From: Hanleya hanleyi
Lineage: Eukaryota; Mollusca; Polyplacophora; Lepidopleurida; Hanleyidae
Assembly (NCBI GenBank): GCA_036873755.1
Contig: JAVTVY010037089.1
Coordinates: 105,291-169,290, forward strand
Length of the DNA: 64,000 nt
Reading direction: 5' to 3'
The position numbers and the translations under genes are program-made. Shown here in pieces: positions 45,311 to 58,137 of the stretch. Numbering within the stretch: position 1 is the stretch's first letter; each line of letters begins with the position of its first letter. Under the pieces are notes generated by a model. It was given only the letters and a program-made list of their open reading frames with translations, was not told the DNA's origin and did no database searches.

Positions 45311-48300
45311 CTGAAAAGGTCTTACGAGCGCAGCGTTCACTACGTAAATTCGTAACTCGTGTAATGATCAGCATTACTTTGCTATAATCTGCTATTCATA
45401 GGTAAAATAAATAAAGTATCAGCAATTTAACGTATATGCTAATAAGCAATCGGAGATATTTCAGTGTCTAATCTAATTTGCCAATATGCCCAGGTTGACC
45501 ATATCACTCTCTCCCCCAACCCTCATTCTTCAACGCCAAATGTCAACTATTGAGATGAAGACGTGCAAAACGAAATATCCTGCTAGGACCCTATTTTGGG
45601 GGGAAAATTATCATGTTGACGATTACATTTGTATATATCTGGGTCAAAGGTCAATCCCAAAACGAGGCTGGATCGGAACGGGCGACAGTGGACCGGAACG
45701 GACACCTCTCGTGAAGGAATACATTTCATTTCTGAGTTACTTTGTTAATAAATTCTATAGACAATTGTATACTGCGACCCTGATAATGATTTTGCCAATC
45801 AAACCATTTCCTTTTGAAACTTTGGTGGTTCGGAACTGGCGCCTTGTCTGTATTAGTCGGTACCAATAAAATCATTTGATTAGTACGAGAACCAATATTG
45901 TTGTTAAAAGTAAAGTATTGAAGCATTAGTCATTGCATACTGAGAAGAAAAAAACTAGTGACTCAAACCACCAGATGTTATTGAACGGATAATCCTCACC
46001 CAGCTCGGGCCATTTGGTCTCACGTGTTGGTCGATACGTTACGGTAAAGTTCCCATCGTCCACACTCTTCGTTGTGACATACCTCACAAAGTTCAGAGCC
46101 TGTCCAACGCGCCCCATCGATTTGTGTATTAACCGCAACCAAACGGTTGGCACCAGAAACGAACAGTAAACCAACGCGCCAATCAATTTCTAATAATCCA
46201 GTTAGTGCAGCCCTGAAAATGGCGGCAAATGCAGGTTCGCGGGATGTCCAATTAGGCGCTTTTTCAAGCAACGAGGAAAATCGTCGAATACCAATTAAAC
46301 ACGGGACTATATCCCAGAAATGGTCTCCACATAACCGCGATTTCAACACATGTATGAGCAAAGTAATCCAGTAGTACGCCTCGAAATGTTAAACAGATAA
46401 TCTCTTCTCTCGGTTTTTTTCTTGAATTGTCAAGAAGTGACCGAACGTTTTGCCTCCAATTAAACAAAAACACGTTGCTCCAGTTAATCTTTGTTCTGTT
46501 GTCTGTGCTAAGTATGACTGTACGTCAAAATTATATGACAGGGCAAAAACTGACTGGAAGGCTCGAGGCAAATTATATCTTGAAATCGGACATAAAAACT
46601 AGAAAGCAGATGTGCCATATATCCATAATTATATAGACCTTGAACCACTCTGTAAAAGTTTTCTCGAGCTTGCAATGAATATTTTGTAGTTTATCATCGT
46701 TTTGTTCTACCATTCCCCTCCACCGGGTTCGACCAGTCGCGTATACATCATTGTGGCCTTATCAATTAAGATAATCTGTATATCTAATTATACTATTTTT
46801 TTCAAATACCGCGTTCAATATGCTTTTTATAGATTCGTTTTGCACAGAAATGCGCAAGACCGTCCCACGTTATATGATGTTTTATTCACGAGCTCTGTTC
46901 GCCGAAGGGCAAAATGAATGCGGCAAACATAAATTGCGATACGAGAAAAGAAATTGTGTACATCATTAACACAGTTGTTGAGATGTCAATTTTCAGCGCC
47001 TATACACTCGCCATTCCCCTTTTGTCAAAGTTTGACAACTCTCGGTGTAACACCACTGACCGCATTAGGTCTAAAATCGCGGCGCTCATGCGCAGTCAGG
47101 ATTGAACCACACAGGAAGCATGTATCTCACATGTTTTGATGAATGAACAAGTTAGATGCTCAACAAATCGACAAGAGCGCACGATACAATGTCTCGTTTA
47201 ACTGTGAAATCCTGTGCCAACTCCGCTTCATTTAGTAACAGACGATGCTCATTGGCCGAAAGTCATTCGCACAGAAGCTGCCGCCGCTTTTTTAACTCCA
47301 GTGCAATCAGAGGGTATATCTGAAAATAGGAGGTAATAAAACTGACGCCATGAGAATAACTCTCGCTTGCAGGGTGCAATACTGTTGTAGGGGGCTGCAG
47401 ACCTACACGTGAAGGGTGTGGTATAAGTCACACACATACACTCTGAAAGAAGAGCTTCCTCAGTCTCATTCATACACTCTGAAAGCGGCACATGAAATGA
47501 AATGATATAAATAATAATTTGCATTTCATTGCTGTTTTATTACTGTTGACAAGATTACAAAGCAAAAGAAGAAAGTCTCACACTGCCACCTTCAGGCATC
47601 TATGGCCGAATTAGCTTTGATACGTTTGATGACCACAAACTCCACAACAGTATTAAAATGACGGAATTGGTTAACACCAACCAATTTCTCGAGGCGAATC
47701 AGTTCTAATTTATTCCAATACGCTTATTAGACAATCATTAGGCAGCCGTAATAATCACAAACATTCATGTGAGATTTTAATGTTGAAAAACGCCTTTAAG
47801 GTAGAAAGCTAACAAATTCTCACGAACCGAATGGAGTGTAAGCGTTCAACCCTATCGACTATTATATAGGCAGTAACTGAGTGACCGAGATCCAACGAAT
47901 ACTTCAGGATTAAACTCAAAGTAAGAAAATAAAACTATTGAAGACGAATAATGACAGATTACGACGGTGTAAAATAAAATGTATTCGACCATCTGTAGTT
48001 TCACTTTTTGTGATCATATAATTATATGGTCATTTAGAAAGTTAGCTGATATTAATATCTAATTATTTTCATTACAAGAATTTCGTAGTAAAACTGTAAG
48101 GCTGATTCCCGGGTGGAATTTTCAAATCCGCGACCTCAGTCAGTTACCAGTTGTTTGCCTCTCCTGTATATTAATACAACAGACAGGTATCCTCCAGCAT
48201 CTCGTTTCACTGCCGATATACGGACTGAATCTCGAATTCAAACTCTATTGGCTGATAATTCCAGCATTCTGACTGGTTGTCACAGATGAGGTCGCCTTTC

Positions 48301-49653
48301 ACTGTGTTCATTCTCCGCGTCTGTGGCTGTTTATTCGGACCCGAAAAAATCCGCAATGCAGAGAACGAGTCTAGATCCAGACAGAATTATTAACCGAAGA
48401 TGCGAACCGTTACTGCACGGACATACAGCGGAGATAACCAATCTATCTCGCTTTCCATGAGGAATTAGTGCTTTACCCCAAAGGTCGCGGGTTCGATTCC
48501 CGATCGAGCATCATCCAGACGGACACATCTCTTTTCAACATAGAATTTTACTGACACTTTTTATATAAATCAGTAATATACATAGCAGAAAAACTAAATG
48601 AAACATGCGAGTCGGGCTGTCCATTAAAATGGGGAACCCTCATCTCGGACTAACACAGAAATTATTGGGAAATGGAGAAAAATACGATAAATGAGATTTT
48701 CAGATACAAATGAACATAGATTCTTTCTTAGAATTTTAGATAACACGCAAAGCACCCTGTTTCATCCAAATACAAATTTTTAACTGGGGTCACTGTATCT
48801 TTTTTGTTTATAATGCACAAAATTATCATATTTTGGTCATTTCCCCATTTATTCCCTTGTTATTTCTATTCAGTTGAGGTGGCTGTCGTGTTAATAACAA
48901 ATTTAGTCATATTCAAAAGCATTTTTACCTTGTTAGTTCACCATAGGTTAGATGCATGCAAAAATTTGTTTTTTCCTCACTTGAAGTGTATCACGACACG
49001 TGGCTAAGGTATCTGTCCATCTAAAAAACAAATTTGCAGTCTAGTTTTCGCCTTTAAAAATAGTTTCCACAGTTGGTAAGTTGCATGATTTTATATTAAA
49101 GAATATGGTCAGCGAGGAAAGAAAGAGAGAATTTGACAGTCCTGCTGAATATTCTTGGTACTTCCCTGTTTCATCTCAACAATCTGACTATACAAGTTTG
49201 ACATACCTTTACACAACCATAGTATCCCCTTTCGTTAGAAACATAAGAATATCACTCTATAGTATCTTCTCGTATTCGGCACACGTTTCGTTCTAAGCCG
49301 CCATTTTGAAATCCGCCATGTTTAAATCCTTGCACGCGACCACGCGCACTGCTATGCAAAGTCACAGCCTGAGCAATGAAAATCTGCGTTTACTGTTTAG
49401 CCTATTTAGAAACACATAATTTATTATAATATACCAGACAGTTCTTTGATAGTCAATATGAAGTCTATTTCATATCCCGACTGTGATATTCACGTTACAA
49501 CAGCTGATGATCGACCGATCGCTAAAGTTTGCTGTAAAAATCAATCCGAGGACAGATTTCATACCTATACAAGAGCACTCAATTCAAAGTCAAACCTGTC
49601 ATCGTGTTTAACTTGTTCAAATCGTATTGATCGTAAAATGGTTTTCGAAAAGG
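45311..49653. other. Non-coding stretch with weak exon-like segments
   Basis: The minus-strand segment 46083-46212 is bounded by CCATTTTCAG and GTATGT and is open for 43 codons (reading LLFVSGANRLVAVNTQIDG). The adjoining 45985-46080 is open in another phase. These may be a pair of exons or a decayed repeat. Otherwise I see only AT-rich DNA. GGTTCGATTCCC at 48488 is a tRNA box-B-like word. Confidence 0.35.
48478..48511 (+). mobile_element. tRNA-derived fragment (box B only)
   Basis: AAAGGTCGCGGGTTCGATTC + CCGATCGAGCAT looks like the T-arm and 3' end of a tRNA. The upstream part cannot form the rest of a cloverleaf, so this is a SINE or pseudo-tRNA remnant. Confidence 0.4.
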
Positions 49654-49838
49654 TTTTCCGGGATTGATGGGCACGTGGCATATATGATATTTTCCGGGAT
49701 GGGCACGTGGCATATATGATATTTTCCGGGATTGATGGGCACGTGGCATATATGATATTTTCCGGGATTGATGGGCACGTGGCATATATGATATTTTCCG
49801 GGATTGATGGGCACGTGGCATATATGATATTTTCCGAG
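49654..49838. repeat. 36-bp minisatellite, five units
   Basis: Five copies of TTTTCCGGGATTGATGGGCA + CGTGGCATATATGATA, identical except that the second lacks TTGA. Open frames on both strands across it are repeat artefacts. Confidence 0.9.
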
Positions 49839-50668
49839 TATCAAAGTCGACATAGGTGTTATTCCAACATACCTCGGGTAAATTCCACAGCATGCGTTTT
49901 CTAAACACGAAATAGTGTCCAATTCAAGTTCAAATAATTACGGTCGTCGTGAAGGTGTGCTAAATTATATACACATCAGCCAGGCTTTTATTGGGACTAT
50001 TCATGTCATACCATGGGGTCGACAATCACATAATATAACAGGCTCCATTTAAGCGAAAATATTGATTTTACCGCACAATTCCCAAAAGCTATTGATAGAT
50101 CCATACAGGCGACAGAGGTTATAGCAAACTGTCCATGCGCCGTGACCATCACTACCGCCAATAACCGAAAACATAGGTTGATTTGAGTCGAGAGTATATA
50201 TGCAGTCATAGTTCAGTTCACATCACGGAATTCCCTCCTTTAAATACGAGCACCTCCCTGGAGAGTAATAGTTTGTTACAGAGCCAAAAGATACAAGCAC
50301 AACGTCATTAATCCGACGCCAATCCTGTTGTTCTGGAATGGTTAAGTGTATAGAAGTACAGCCGTAAAGTCTTTCTAGTTTGTAGACACATGGGCACAGG
50401 TTTGAACTTAAGAAGCCAGTTGGGTTCAGTTGCAAGTGCATCGTCATTGTACCAAACAGTTTGAGTTGTAGTGACACAATCTACGCATATATTATTCTGC
50501 ATCGGGTTAACATATTTTGCACGGATTTCCTTAAATTATCCTTTATATATACATGTATAAAGAGGGAGAGGGCAGGAAACAGTTGAGTTGAGAGTGGGTG
50601 GCATATAAGTGTCCATGTGACAGGGCTTTGTTCTCGCATGTTGTTTTGTGTGTATTTTTTTTTATGTG

Positions 50669-50718
50669 GTGTCTCAGGTAAATCGACCAACCGCGATTGT
50701 TTGATTTACCTGAGACAC
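50669..50718. repeat. 16-bp-arm hairpin
   Basis: GTGTCTCAGGTAAATC and its exact complement GATTTACCTGAGACAC are separated by 18 nt. Confidence 0.85.
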
Positions 50719-51337
50719 GCCCACAACAACGCAAACAGATGCAAGTGAGACCCAAGATATTTTGCGCCAACACTTCTAGTGACATTGGAGTAAACCGATC
50801 AAAGGACCTTGTACGTTAAGGTGGACAAACCGCCCCAGGTGGGGTACGATTGTAGATGAAAAATGAAACTTAAAATATGAAATGCTCGTCTCGATTAGCA
50901 TAAACTATGACATTTTTTTCAACTCTCTTTGAAATATTGGGAGCATGAGTACCAGCGCACGAAATGTGCCAAAGTTGTATGCGATTGAACGAGGACATGC
51001 TATAGTTTATGTCGACGTGTCATTATCCCAACAACTTTGACTAATTATCACTGTACACCCAGATGAAATCCGACGTTACGCTGAATTTTCTTTAGTCGGA
51101 CAAGATCGTGGCCAGAATTTGTCAATATAAACCGCACTGGACAGGCAGTTTTGGCCAGTCATCTCTTCAATCACCGCATAAATTGGTCTGCTTTTTCAAG
51201 CAGGGTGTCAATACATAACGTACCTGTGCTGACATTACTCCATGACATCGCCCTATGGTAAATCCATCCGTGTTTTCTTGTATTCAAACCATTTTAACTT
51301 CAAACCCGGCCTCCGGTTGAATTTTCTTCTGGCCGAG

Positions 51338-51431
51338 TCGGCGATAAAAGCTCGACGCTGATTGGTCGGAATATCGAAAAGGCTATATTTAGAGATATTC
51401 CGACCAATCAGCGTCGAGCTTTTATCGCCGA
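51338..51431. repeat. Perfect 38-bp-arm hairpin
   Basis: Arms 51338-51375 and 51394-51431 are exact complements (TCGGCGATAAAAGCTCGACG + CTGATTGGTCGGAATATC), with an 18-nt loop. CTGATTGG/CCAATCAG inside the arms is a CCAAT-box-like word. Confidence 0.9.
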
Positions 51432-53032
51432 TTGCTAAACTATTGGACAGAGACTGGGGAGGGGTTGTTTCATAATAGAATCGTACGGCCTAGAGTCGTG
51501 TGGTCCCGGAGTGTACATGTAAGTTCAATAAGAGGAAGAATGACGTAGTAGGAACGAACGGAGCCATGTAAACTTGGCTAGGTGATAACATTATCACAAT
51601 GTATCTGAAACGTTACCTCTACATGGTTCAATTTGTATCTGTATAGCACTGGCGTATGTTGTGTGCACGGGAGATAAGTGGAGGAAGTTTAACGCACGCC
51701 AACGCGAAGAAGTGTTATTCGGTATATTGAGTAGGGCATATTCAAGCAACTTGAACGGGTATAGAGTCAGAAAACCATGCATAACAAAGTTACAGTCTCA
51801 CATTCACATGAATATTTCATGGATTTTTCACCTCGTCTTTGCACTTGGCTAATCCCTTAATTAAACACAGCGATAATTAAACACAGTGCATTTATGTCAT
51901 GACAGCCAATCGTTACAACTTACATCAATTCGAGTTAAGGGTGTGCTGTGTAGGCTAACCTTTTGTGAACAGATGAACATATCGTACTTCGGGTGAAACG
52001 AGAAATAAACGGTTTACCGCCAAACAAAAACATCAGCATATTCCAGAAGTGTCGCTCTTTGCACTCCCGACGTCAAATCATTAAATTCGTGTATTATTAA
52101 AACGTTTCCAGGGCTATTCAAAATCTATCCCCATTGTCCGTTTTACCCGTCTCAGAGAGCTCATAACATTTTCTGTCGAAATTAGGCTTGAAACCCGCTG
52201 TTGAACAAACCAAGAATGTTTTGCAAGCTGAAGCATGGCAGCTTCCAAGGGTTGGCCACAATATATGTTTAACGGGACAGGCAGGTAGGTACAGAAGATG
52301 AATAAGGCGCTGACAGCACAAGGCAAGTGCAGGTCCATCATTGCCTTGGCCTACGACGAGCATGGCGTGCATGCAATATCACGGCCTGGGTCACAGAGAG
52401 TATTTAGAATTTTATAATTTGCACGAAACATCTAAGAAGGGAAAGAAACTACTAGTGTTTGCAAATATTATCAGAAAAACTTCAACAAAAATATATCCAG
52501 GTTGTTGTTGTTGTTGCTTTGAGCTGTTATGTACAAGATTTATGAGCTCTCAGAGACGGACAGTGGGGGTGGATTTTGATTCACCCGGCGAACGTGTAAA
52601 AATACAAAAAAATAATAACTTGACGTCGGAAACACTTCTAGAATATGGTGGTGTTTTCTGTTTGGAGGTAAACCGTTTATTTCAAAGATATAAGCATGGG
52701 GTTATCTATAGAGATCCATATTTCGACACTTCACCCAAAAACCATTCCCACTCTCTCAACTCTCTTGTTTTGCGGGGCCTGTGCACCAGAAAAAATATCG
52801 TCACGTGATTCACTACGAGTTGTAAATATCCTATTCATTGGACAGGTGGGGGGTGTGGGGGTATTGAATTAGTAATAGTTACATGATGACACTTGACGAT
52901 GTATTCCAAATACTGGCGCGATGTGGGGCTTTGCCCCTCGAGCACAGTATCTTGGCTGACTCGGGTCATCGTGTAACTATATTACTTACACCACAGATAA
53001 ACTCAACCGAAATCTCTCTATAACCCTGGGGT

Positions 53033-53054
53033 GGTGTGTGTGTGTGTGTGTGTG
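53033..53054. repeat. GT microsatellite
   Basis: About eleven GT units are followed by a G-rich run. Confidence 0.9.
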
Positions 53055-53873
53055 CGGGGGGGATATTTATTGGGGATGGGGGAGAGAGATGCCCCACCCC
53101 CTCAGAAACACAAACTATCCACTGTTAATATATGACCTGATACGATTTTTATCTTGCAAAATCTTCCACACATGGGACGTGCCTTGTTATTGCATATAGG
53201 CGGTAACCCGGACTATAAGAATACGTACAGCTTGTATGAATAAGATGTCGAGTGTCCACCCACTTTGAAGGAGGGGTGGGGTTGGAACGTCATTCTCGTT
53301 CATGTCATGCAGCGCATTGTGATTTTTGATAAATTATATAGGGTTAGTATAATACTGAAGTTCTTGACTAATTGTAGTCCAAACTCACAGAGGCTATTTA
53401 ATAACTGTATGGCGGGTATAAAACTGTGTCACCTATTACTGTACAAGTACGGTTGACCGTTTTGAGGTTGCACTTTCTATTTGTAGAAGACCTCATTTTG
53501 TATTCTACAACACAGGTGAATCAGGTTTGAGCCTGGTCATTTGTAAAGCCTTTTATATAGCGAGCCTCTTTCACGTTAGCTAAGAATTGGGCAAAGAATA
53601 GGCAGAACAAATATAGACCCTAGAGAACGAAGTTTCCAACTAGATTCTCATGTCAAACACAGCACATGCGGCCACACCAATATGGCACACTGTGAAGTAA
53701 CTGAAATAAATATAGAGGGTAGATATAGGGCCGACCTGAGCTAAAAGAGCAGCAAAGACAATACTATGATAACACAGTCCCCCGATGATATAATAAAAGA
53801 AAACTGATAAAGCACCACAAGTACAGGGCTCGAATAATTCCTGGCAAGATGATATAGTATAAGAGAGAAGTGC

Positions 53874-54016
53874 TTAACAATCTGTTAAATGAAAATCATT
53901 TCCACTGTCTGAACGGAGATCACCGCCATGTCTGACATGGGGAGACTCGGCGATTTCGAAGCCTTCAAAACCCAACCTGTAACCATCTGGATCATCTATA
54001 CGCGGTACGACTGACC
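53874..54016 (-). CDS. Possible terminal exon of a VOC/glyoxalase-like protein
   Basis: After an acceptor-like CGATCTCAG the minus strand reads SVVPRIDDPDGYRLGFEGFE and on through IAESPHV to a stop at 53874, about 47 codons. A strand followed by DPDGY and then a Glu a few residues later is the signature end of vicinal-oxygen-chelate (glyoxalase/bleomycin-resistance) domains, where that Glu is a metal ligand. No upstream exon with the earlier part of the domain was found, and no AATAAA follows nearby, so it could be a lone exon, a pseudogene fragment or coincidence. The plus strand is also open here for a short ORF starting MSDMGRLGDF at 53927. Confidence 0.4.
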
Positions 54017-55207
54017 CTGAGATCGTGTGTATCCATGTTCAACCTACTTTCGGCAACTATATGGGGGAATTCCCCGCAATCAAAACCACGTGATGTCGTC
54101 AGCCAATCACCTAAACTCTACCGACGTAACTCCAGAGTAACCCGCCATTTTCGAGTCATGTGCTGTTCTATTTGTTCAAAATTACAGATCTACAACACCT
54201 CTTGGATGATACGGAAGTTATTCATATCTGTATCGTTTATAAGCTCAGACAATATATGTTTCAGAAATAGTATGAATAGCATGTAACTTTCTCGAGTCTG
54301 TTCTCCGCCGGATGAAGACCAAACAGTATACGATAAAGTATCAGATATCGCTCCGCTATAATGGCGACACTCGATTCACAAGCCATCTTATGGATGGGGA
54401 AGTGTACGCAAATGCTTGAACACACTGGAAAACGGTCAATTGTACAAGGGTATCTCAAAACCGCCAACAGACATCGATCGATATTTGACTGTTTGCCTCA
54501 CCAGCGCTCGAGGACTGTATGCTTTTCATCTTGGCAACGGGATATGTCTCGTGAACGCCAACGTTGGTAAAATATTAAATAATACCAAGGTTTCAGACTC
54601 AATCACCCAATGGATAATGTGAAACATTATTAATGACGAGTTGAGATCTAGATTTGTAAAAGCCGTTATAAAACAGGCTTGTACCAAAGATCAAGACTAA
54701 CTCGCACTGAAAACTGTTGACCATGCATTGTGTATATTTACAACTTAAATGTTCCAAAATATCCATTGACTGTCTTTTCTTTAAATATAGTATAGGCCAA
54801 TATGATGTATAGCTACCTCATTTATTCCAGTTATGACCACTTGAAAAGGGAGAAATAAAATTTTACGATCTGCAGTTAGTTGCGGGATGCTATAGGCAGC
54901 TGCCATCAGAGTCGGCACCGTAGTCCGTTGTTATCGCGTCAATGTTTATCAACTGAGTTAACAACTGGGTATTACATAACTGGAAATGGCGCTCATGGGC
55001 TACCGTACAAATTATAAATTGCTTTTAGTCAGTCGCAACAAAAAAAATAGAAAAAAGTTAATAATTTGAACACTGTTGGTATAGTTTTCAATTTGAAGTT
55101 TTCATCAATGACGTAAATTAAACATCAAACAAATCGGAGCCATACTAAAGTTGTCAAGCAACATCAGCTTTGCAAATTGCAAAAGAAAAGATAGTGCCAC
55201 GGCACTG
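54017..55207. other. Non-coding stretch
   Basis: No feature is called. Overlapping short frames at 54260-54620 on both strands have no domain or splice support. AGTCTGTTCTCCGCC-type GC patches alternate with AT-rich DNA. Confidence 0.45.
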
Positions 55208-55299
55208 TAGCTCATCTGGCTGTAACTGGAGAAAGTAGCTGTGACAAATTTTTACTAAAGAACTGCAATAGATGAGTTTCTAGCTTGTGTTGTCCCCCC

Positions 55300-55586
55300 C
55301 GAACACTAAATGATCCATGCAGTAATTTCCTGAGATTTCATGATAAAGTTTCATGGGGAATTCAAGATGCGGCCATATTGGATTTTCGAAATGGATCAAA
55401 AAATGTATCTTGCACAACTGGACCACAAGGGGAACCTGTGACAAAGATCCATGCAGTAATTTCCTGAGAATTCACGATAACAAAATTTCATGGGGAAATT
55501 CAAGATGGCCACCTGGAGGCCATATTGGATTTTCAAATTGGACCAGAAAAGGTATCTTGCACAACTTGACCCCAAGGGGAGCCTGT
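55300..55586 (+). repeat. Satellite units left of the LTR insertion
   Basis: Two diverged units lie here (CAAGATGCGGCC..., CAAGATGGCCACCTGGAGGCC). They carry the same phrases (GATCCATGCAGTAATTTCCTGA, CCCAAGGGGAGCC) as the main array to the right. The array is cut at GGAGCCTGT by the retrotransposon. Confidence 0.8.
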
Positions 55587-56432
55587 TGTGAAATGTCAAT
55601 TCTGGACCACCATATAAACGCATAATTCTGACTTTTCATTTAACAATTTGATGTAACTGTGTGCACGCAAACCTTGGTATTATGATGTGTTGTGACAAAC
55701 CTATTTCCGAAATACTATTCCATGACCCTTCAGGTCGGTTATTGTAAACACAATTATTTGTGAGAATTAATTATGTAAGTTCAGATTTATACAGATAACG
55801 TAGAAACCGCTTATATAAGTATAATGATTTAACCTTGGTTTTGACGAATGAAATATACAATGCGACAGTTCTGTGATCTGTCTGTCATAATTGTACCGAA
55901 GCTGTGAGTACATCTATGTCGGGTTAAATTGACATTGTAAATGTCTAGTATTGTATATAACGGAATGAACGGCATATTATAGTCAGACTTTTAACACCAG
56001 GTCTCCCTGATGGCAGTACCATCAGGTATCGCAGAGGCTCATGCTTCCGATAATAGATATTGCTATCTCCAGTTCCGAAAAATGACTGTTTACAGAATAG
56101 TTTGCCTAGCAAATGATGCCGGTCATTCCTAAGATAGATGAAATCCAAATTTCATAATGGCTTTGTTACCAGGATCAAGACTGCAGCTTTCATAATGGCG
56201 TGGAATGAATTTACAATAAATCGGCTTAATATCCAACAGACGTTTTCATTGTATCCTCTCTCATTTAAAGAGTTTGTCAAGACTTCGAGAAATCTCAGAA
56301 GCCGGACCTTGGAATCTATTATTGTTCAGGTTTTATGAAGACGATCCCTGTGTCTTGAGACGACTAATGCGTTACAACATCTTAAAGATCACGCGCACAA
56401 GCCCTGTCGTCTTAAAGACCTCAAATTGCATA
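55587..56432 (+). repeat. 5' LTR
   Basis: 846 bp. It is flanked on the left by the CTGT target duplication and on the right by the primer-binding-like site. It contains GCTTATATAAGTATAATG near 55810, a TATA-like promoter candidate. Confidence 0.85.
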
Positions 56433-56546
56433 ATGGCGAGCTTGCCAGGATAAAGACAACTGTCTTTTGGATACAACTACAAGATCTTGAGAGAACAGAT
56501 CTAGGCGATCGACCGAGGACATTGAGAGTACTAATTTTTGGACAAA

Positions 56547-56720
56547 ATGGTTGAGCCAGTGAAAGTGCAGGGGCTCCAGGCCATTGCTCAAGGCATCACG
56601 AAACTTGTGGACAATTTGTGAACTGATATTCAGGCCAAGGACAACCGTCAATTACAAAGAGAACAGGTAAAGGACCTTCCTTCCTTTTTGCACCTGCTGA
56701 GTTATAGCAGACGGTAATTA
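56547..56720 (+). pseudogene. gag-like remnant
   Basis: The ATG at 56547 opens MVEPVKVQGLQAIAQGITKL, stops at a TGA (56619), and continues open in the same phase (TDIQAKDNRQLQREQVKDL) to 56720. Position just inside the 5' LTR and helical, glutamine-rich composition fit the N-terminus of a retrotransposon Gag. The in-frame stop and short length mark it as broken. Confidence 0.45.
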
Positions 56721-58137
56721 AGTCACCCAGACGAGGACGGTGACTGATGAAAACATTTGGTGCCCTTGTTTTTTTGATCATTGTGAAATGTATGACCCTG
56801 TTCAACGCCTCCTTGAACTGCCTTGTAATTCTGACTGGATGGAATTCCAAACTGATGTCCACAACTGCCATGAGTGATGTTCATCTTAGTGATAAGATGA
56901 TGGACCCAAACACCGTTCATCCTATAACAGAGACATGTTTCTCCTCTTCCTTGGTGACATGACAGCGTGTGCCAGAAACCTTTGGAACGAGTCCATTCCG
57001 TGGAACAATATCTACAGGTACAGTTTGATTCGTTTCATTTAACAGAGCCTTGTAAATGGCCGTAGCGATTGAAAACATAACTGTGTTGTGATATATTATC
57101 TGCCTGGACTTCCCTGAACTTTCTGTCTGACGTTGTGAAGTTCCCACTGATTGACAATAGTGCGTGTGATGAACAGTGTGTACTTTACAGAACTGGATCA
57201 TGCATAACGAACTCTAAGACATTGTGTTCTTGTAACTTTCTTGGAACATTCTGGACTGAACCCTCAAACAGGTTGGTAACGTATTGAACAATCATGTTAT
57301 ATGTGCTATGGTAATACCTTATATGAACTGTTGACATCTTTCATATATTGTGCACTTTTTGTTAATTATTGATAATGCGCATGCCCAGTGAAGTTGATAA
57401 ATCAATGATAAAACCGATTGATTGAATGAACCTTTGCAACTGATAAATTTAGTGATTTGCAGATTGATAAATCTAGCCTTTGAAGTTTGTATTAGAATCT
57501 TGTGATGTGGATCTACAATGATTTTTTTTTGTTAGGATATTTATCGCGATCAGTTTCCATAATTGCTAGTGTAGCTGGTGAGCTAAACACTTAACGCAAT
57601 TTGGGCTAAATGAAACGAAGATTATCGCGTATACACTGAGTACATGTACGTACTAGTGTTTGTAGCATATGAATGCTTGGAATAGGCTGTGGAAGCCCGG
57701 TGGGTGTTGGCTGATGTGCCCCCACAATTCCTGATTAGGCCATAGAAGCCTGGATATTTGGTTATTTGTTTTTTGTATTGTTGTTTGGATCCACAGATAT
57801 AAGTCTAAGATGTTGGATGACAAATTGGTTTCAATTAACACGTATTGACAACTTCGTTAAGAGTAATACATATTGTGTCCATGTCAACCATAAGCTTCTA
57901 GCTTTCATAATGATTTCTCTTGCACTGAAGAAGTGATTTTTCTTGCACTGAACTGGTATATTAATTCTGTTTCGAAATAATTTGCTTCTGTTTGTTCTGA
58001 TTGACATTATCTTGCATGTAGGTTGGAGTTTTGACATTTTGTTATTGATCTTGCTGCCTTATGCATTTTGCGTTTATACTTTGAGATGAATAAACGATCT
58101 TCGTTCGTATTTATTCATCTTCCATTGTCGGATGATA
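56721..58137. other. Internal region of the LTR element
   Basis: No pol domains are seen. The minus strand holds two overlapping open segments (56596-56871 and 56917-57201) in different phases, with a protein-like composition (PVDIVPRNGLVPKV). This suggests captured or antisense foreign sequence that has since frameshifted. The remaining part is AT-rich. Confidence 0.4.

Larger units (their letters stand above)
49839..53873. other. Non-coding stretch with hairpins and microsatellite
   Basis: Holds an R1 fragment (49970-50035), hairpins at 50669-50718 and 51338-51431, and a GT microsatellite. A dispersed word (GGTTATCTATAGAGATCCATATTTC at 52699) is related to 44227. A same-frame pair of short plus-strand ORFs at 52234-52413 is described in the findings. 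No gene is called. Confidence 0.45.

Noticed and set aside
52341..52808. 155-codon plus-strand frame
   Set aside because: It contains a TTG-run-derived CCCCC, and its 3' half matches a dispersed word near 44227. No domain is visible.
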